Source of the DNA: Candidatus Daviesbacteria bacterium RIFCSPHIGHO2_02_FULL_39_12
Lineage (GTDB): Bacteria; Patescibacteriota; Microgenomatia; Daviesbacterales; UBA10151
Assembly: GCA_001777055.1 (NCBI GenBank)
Contig: MFCX01000023.1
Span: forward strand, 1-26,710
DNA: 26,710 bases
Direction of reading: 5' to 3'
A program made the position numbers and the translations under genes. Positions 23,795 through 26,710 of this stretch are shown one piece after another. Position 1 is the stretch's first letter. Each line of letters begins with the position of its first letter. The notes beneath the pieces are model-generated. The model was given only the letters and a program-made list of their open reading frames with translations, was not told the origin of the DNA and did not search any database.

Positions 23795-24517
23795 ATGAAA
23801 AAAGATGTTTTAGGAGTAAAAATAGATGATATAACCATGTCTGAGGCTGTGGAGACAGTGGCAGGGTGGTTAACTAAGCCTGGTAAGCGCTACATTGTCA
23901 CCCCAAATCCGGAATTTTTAGTGGCTGCAAAGGCCGATCTGATCTTTAAAAATATATTAAATAATGCAGATTTATCCATCCCTGACGGGATAGGACTCAA
24001 ACTCTCCGGCAAAGTGAAAAATATTGTTTACGGCGCTGATTTAATGGAAAAGTTAGTGGCTCTGGCGGCAGAAAATGGCTTTGCAGTAAGCTTTTTAGGA
24101 GGTGGGGATGGGGTAGCGGAAAAGGTAGCCGAGCGCTTAAAGAAAAAATATCCAAAACTGACAGTCAATTATACTCTTGAGGGTCCTGTCATCCCCGCGA
24201 AAGCGGGGATCTATACTAATAAAGATCTATGGATCCCGGATCAAGTCCGGGATGACAAGGTAGATCTTCTTTTTGTGGCTTTTGGCCATATTAAGCAGGA
24301 AAAATGGATTGTGAATAATTTGCCTAAGCTGCCGGTGAAAGTAGCTATGGGAGTAGGCGGCGCTTTTGATTATATTTCCGGAACTGTTTCCAGAGCTCCA
24401 ATGTGGATAAGGAAGTTAGGCTTGGAATGGTTATTTAGATTAATAATCCAACCCTGGAGAATAAAAAGGCAATTAGCGCTATTAAAATATCTTTGGCTAT
24501 TGACTCAGGGCAACTAG
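23795..24517 (+). CDS. WecG/TagA/CpsF-family glycosyltransferase (GT26) with an in-frame repeat insertion
   Basis: From ATG 23795 the protein has 240 residues and opens DVLGVKIDDITMSEAVE, the usual family start; ATG 23777 lies in a repeat. Family blocks follow: YIVTPNPEFLVAA, LSIPDGIGL, VYGADLMEKL, VSFLGGGDGVAEKVAERL, LLFVAFGHIKQEKWI and MGVGGAFDYISGTVSRAPMW. Members add an N-acetylmannosamine-type sugar to a lipid-linked intermediate at the membrane. Between TLEG and VDLLFVAFG, 69 bases (24188-24256) form a palindromic element read as VIPAKAGI...WIPDQVRDD. Ordinary members have a shorter loop here. The frame stays open, so the enzyme may still work. Confidence 0.92.
   Translation: MKKDVLGVKIDDITMSEAVETVAGWLTKPGKRYIVTPNPEFLVAAKADLIFKNILNNADLSIPDGIGLKLSGKVKNIVYGADLMEKLVALAAENGFAVSFLGGGDGVAEKVAERLKKKYPKLTVNYTLEGPVIPAKAGIYTNKDLWIPDQVRDDKVDLLFVAFGHIKQEKWIVNNLPKLPVKVAMGVGGAFDYISGTVSRAPMWIRKLGLEWLFRLIIQPWRIKRQLALLKYLWLLTQGN
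24188..24256. repeat. In-frame palindromic element inside the GT26 gene
   Basis: 69 bases (23 codons). The ends are GTCATCC and GGATGAC. Two inner hairpins are CCCCGC-GAAA-GCGGGG and CCCGGA-TCAAG-TCCGGG. The coded words VIPAKAGI and DQVRDD are known from palindromic repeats inserted in genes of many bacteria. Confidence 0.9.
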
Positions 24518-24540
24518 GTTATGTTAAGCTAAACAAAAGT

Positions 24541-25047
24541 ATGATTATTGCAAAACTTAGTAAAGAATTAAAGCCGGTACTGATGAGAGGCGCTAAGCCG
24601 GAAATAAAAAACCCTTATTATTTGATTGAAGAGAATGACCAGTTAATTTTTGTTGTTTCCTCAGGTAAAAATGGTTCAGAATTTAATAAAACATTAGGTT
24701 ATTTTAGCACCTACCCCGGTATGCAGATATACCAATGTTTATACGGCCAGGGCATAATGGTAATGCAAAGGAATGATTTTGCCGGTGAGGCAAAAGAATT
24801 TAAAATCACTACCCTGAATCCGGGTAAACAAATATCCGTGCCTGCGGGATGGGGAATGTGTATAGTGAATACCGGCAGTAATTTATTGGCAGTTCTTCGT
24901 AATAGTTTTCTTGATGAAAGAAATATAGATCCAAAGCCGATCATAGAAAAAAGGGGATTTGCCTATTATGTGGTGGAGAAAAAAGGAGAAATCGGTTTTG
25001 AACTAAATCCTAATTATTCACTACATCCTCAGATTACTACAGAGTAA
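24541..25047 (+). CDS. Cupin-fold protein resembling cupin-type phosphoglucose isomerase, metal ligands missing
   Basis: From ATG 24541 the protein has 168 residues; a TTG at 24493 would overlap the previous gene. The pattern SGKNGSEFNKTLGYFST...YQCLYGQGIMVMQ...ISVPAGWGMCIVNTGSNLLAVL follows the archaeal-type (cupin) glucose-6-phosphate isomerase. At the places where that family has metal-binding His (GHYH and WAHRTVN) this protein has GYFS and WGMCIVN, and the Glu before the GxG turn is Gln. The fold looks kept but the known metal site is not. Function is therefore open: a sugar-binding or structural cupin, or an isomerase of another type. Confidence 0.6.
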   Translation: MIIAKLSKELKPVLMRGAKPEIKNPYYLIEENDQLIFVVSSGKNGSEFNKTLGYFSTYPGMQIYQCLYGQGIMVMQRNDFAGEAKEFKITTLNPGKQISVPAGWGMCIVNTGSNLLAVLRNSFLDERNIDPKPIIEKRGFAYYVVEKKGEIGFELNPNYSLHPQITTE

Positions 25048-25107
25048 TAGTTTATGGCCTTGAGATAATATAATCATAGGCAATTAGCAGATAATATAGT
25101 CAATTGC

Positions 25108-25344
25108 TTAGTAAGAACTTGCGGGTGAAGATTCACTTGATGTAGACTTTTGTGTAATCCCCAGTAACCAAAGCACTGCCTCTTTTTTATACCTTCTGTC
25201 GCCTCTGCTGTTTATCCTAATCGCCGGTAATTTACCTCTTTTGCCCCATCTTTTGATAGTTAAAGGAGAAACTCTTAAAACTTCTGCTACTTCTCTGACT
25301 GTTAATAAATCGGGGAGATGTTCAAGCGATAACTTGTCTGCCAT
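25108..25344 (-). CDS. Small excisionase/MerR-type helix-turn-helix protein
   Basis: From ATG 25344 the protein has 78 residues. DLLTVREVAEVLRVSPLTIKRW (about 12-33) is a MerR/excisionase-like HTH (HTH_17 type), followed by a wing GKLPAIRINSRGDRRYKKEAV and a short Ser-rich tail. It should bind DNA as a small regulator. No integrase is near, so a phage excisionase role is not supported. The wing and helix pattern resembles the N-terminal HTH of the fibre protein at the left edge. A TTG at 25374 would extend it by ten residues, but the promoter position favours 25344. Confidence 0.75.
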   Translation of the reverse strand: MADKLSLEHLPDLLTVREVAEVLRVSPLTIKRWGKRGKLPAIRINSRGDRRYKKEAVLWLLGITQKSTSSESSPASSY

Positions 25345-25354
25345 TCTGATATCT

Positions 25355-25384
25355 TGTATATCATAAGTAAACAATAAGTGTCAA
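25355..25384 (-). promoter_or_regulatory. Promoter of the small HTH gene
   Basis: On the minus strand a perfect TTGACA (25384-25379), an 18-base spacer and TATACA (25360-25355) lie 10 bases before ATG 25344. Confidence 0.5.
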
Positions 25385-25463
25385 GACAGAAAAAGGTACC
25401 TAATTAGTTACGGGTGATGGCGGCTCTTGACAAGAGAGGGGCGGGAGTGTAATTATTAAATCA

Positions 25464-25769
25464 ATGCCTAAATTTAACCAAAGGGGCGCAGCCCATTTGG
25501 TTGCTCCGATCATCATATTAATAGGTATCTTAGCCACCTATTATTTAGCCACCCATCCCGCCATTTTTAAACCCAAAGCAGCTTTTGATCCTGCTTCAGC
25601 AATAACTGTTAAAGTGAATGGAGCTCCTGTTTCCTGTTCAAATAAGATTTGTGAGGTTGATTCAAGTGATCCCAATTTTCCGGTGGAATTTTCGATTGAT
25701 GTGGATGCTTTAAATGTAGAGCTTGCCAGGGATGATAATTCAGCAGCCAGAGGAGGAAGGGCGCAATAG
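25464..25769 (+). CDS. Small membrane-anchored surface protein
   Basis: The 101-residue protein begins NQRGAAHLVAPIIILIGILA. This Gly-Ala-Ala-His plus hydrophobic stretch (about 8-30) is typical of exported CPR surface proteins and resembles type IV pilin-like leaders. The rest is a short outside domain with two Cys (CSNKIC) that could pair, and an acidic-polar tail. I do not recognise the domain. Its stop is directly followed by the ATG of the next secreted protein, so they are probably one operon. A TTGACA at 25427 has no well-spaced -10. Confidence 0.7.
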   Translation: MPKFNQRGAAHLVAPIIILIGILATYYLATHPAIFKPKAAFDPASAITVKVNGAPVSCSNKICEVDSSDPNFPVEFSIDVDALNVELARDDNSAARGGRAQ

Positions 25770-26710
25770 ATGAAGAAATTAATTTTATCCGCTGTATTCA
25801 TCTTTTTGGCGCTGGGTTTTTTGAATACCACCATTGCTTATGCCCAAAATTCTGTAGATTGTCCAGATGGTCAGATTAAAGATAGTCAGAATAACTGTAG
25901 TGATCGGATTAAATATTGTAAACCATATATAGATAATGAGAAATGTTATATAGATAATAACAGTGTTTGGAACTTCGGGGTTATAGGATGTTATGCAGGG
26001 TGGTTTAAGGCCGCTAGAACAGAATATCCCATGTCAGTATGTAAACCTGCTGGGCAACCATCCCAGCCGCCTGCAGATGTAGGACAACAGCCCATCACAG
26101 ATGACACTCCGCTAGGCGATGTGCAGCAGTGGATAGTTTTAAATGAGTGGTGTGAATTTGATGATCAGCAATGCCGGTCGAGTCTCACAACTTGTTATAA
26201 TAAACTTGATGGACCAATTGTTACAAGAGCGATGATTAAATCATGTTTTAATGCATATTCCTCCTGGCAAGCCTCCCAGCCTGCCTCGACTCAATCTCCA
26301 GCTCAGCCTGCTGCTCCAGCGGCTGAATGTGTAGCGTCTCAGGAGGATAATCCGAGTTTCTGTAGAAACAGGCACGGCAGTGGTTCTGAATGTGATACTT
26401 CAAATAAAAAATTTAATGATGGTTGTACGGCCTCGACTGCGGGAACTATTGGAGATAAATCTTGTAATGAAACGCCGGATGAGAGTAGGGCATATACCCA
26501 ATGCGGGCAGACAGCAGGACTGGAATCTTTCCCGGCAAATCGTGTCATCAAGGTAACTCCGATAATCAATTGCCGGGGTAATATTGTTAGGTATGACAAT
26601 GCCGATAAAGGAGAACTGGCAGGTCAATGCGGGGTTACGGCAGGTCAGGGGTCTCAGCAAGACCGGCCTCCGCAGGCTGACCGGCAGCAGACTCCGGTAA
26701 CACCCAGACC
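25770..26710 (+). CDS. Cys-rich secreted protein (3' end beyond window)
   Basis: One open frame runs from ATG 25770 to the right edge (313 codons), with no stop. Residues 1-25 are a signal peptide (KKLILSAVFIFLALGFLNTT, cut near AYA-Q). The mature part is rich in Cys, in pairs such as DCPDGQ...NNC, KYC...KC and ECDTS...GC, separated by Gln/Pro/Ala-rich linkers (about 104-120 and 185-205). This suggests several small disulphide-bonded modules on a string. I recognise no family. The gene follows the preceding one by zero bases; GGAAGG lies 9 bases before the ATG. The cysteines imply folding outside the cytoplasm. Confidence 0.75.
   Translation, partial: MKKLILSAVFIFLALGFLNTTIAYAQNSVDCPDGQIKDSQNNCSDRIKYCKPYIDNEKCYIDNNSVWNFGVIGCYAGWFKAARTEYPMSVCKPAGQPSQPPADVGQQPITDDTPLGDVQQWIVLNEWCEFDDQQCRSSLTTCYNKLDGPIVTRAMIKSCFNAYSSWQASQPASTQSPAQPAAPAAECVASQEDNPSFCRNRHGSGSECDTSNKKFNDGCTASTAGTIGDKSCNETPDESRAYTQCGQTAGLESFPANRVIKVTPIINCRGNIVRYDNADKGELAGQCGVTAGQGSQQDRPPQADRQQTPVTPR

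Noticed and set aside
25108..25344. The small HTH protein as a phage excisionase next to an attachment site
   Set aside because: No integrase, phage gene or tRNA-end duplication is present; the HTH type is common in general regulators.

Overview
The window looks like a stretch of a Candidate Phyla Radiation (Patescibacteria) genome, most likely of the Microgenomates group. The reasons are AT-rich DNA, compact genes, a ComEC reduced to its membrane core, surface proteins with short hydrophobic N-termini, and -10 boxes sitting 6-10 bases before ATG (leaderless style). TGA is used as a stop, so the TGA-recoding lineages are unlikely. The phylum call is inference from gene content and style, not a database result.

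Left part (1-11.3 kb, almost all on the minus strand). A large surface fibre protein runs off the left edge. It has an N-terminal MerR-like helix-turn-helix, one membrane helix and GNVGIGT-type repeats, and it is interrupted by a complete intein whose homing-endonuclease slot holds a NYN (LabA-like) nuclease domain. Upstream lies an ATP-synthase-like cluster read in the order c-like, b, delta, alpha, gamma, beta, then epsilon after an interruption. Alpha and beta keep their P-loops, catalytic Glu and arginine finger, so the F1 head looks active. No a-subunit gene is present, and the c-like protein has Val where the ion-carrying carboxylate should be. It also carries a signal peptide and a secreted domain of about 170 residues. 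This looks like an F1 motor coupled to something other than an ion channel. A REP-associated transposase and an Rnl2-like RNA ligase sit between beta and epsilon.

Middle part (11.5-19.6 kb, plus strand). Here are leuS, a small Zn-peptidase, comEA and a minimal comEC (DNA uptake), argS, a membrane-anchored metallophosphoesterase, ndk, and two tRNAs (Pro-CGG on minus, Arg-CCT on plus).

Right part (19.6-26.7 kb). A sortase, a PEGA/propeller membrane protein, mreB, a GT4 glycosyltransferase, a WecG/TagA/CpsF glycosyltransferase, a cupin, a small minus-strand HTH protein, a small membrane-anchored protein and a Cys-rich secreted protein cut by the right edge suggest cell-envelope functions.

Repeats are a second theme. 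Five copies of a REP-like hairpin are spread over the window, one of them inside the transposase gene. Other palindromic or tandem repeat words lie between genes and, in frame, inside genes (intein, leuS, comEC, argS, the PEGA gene and both glycosyltransferases).
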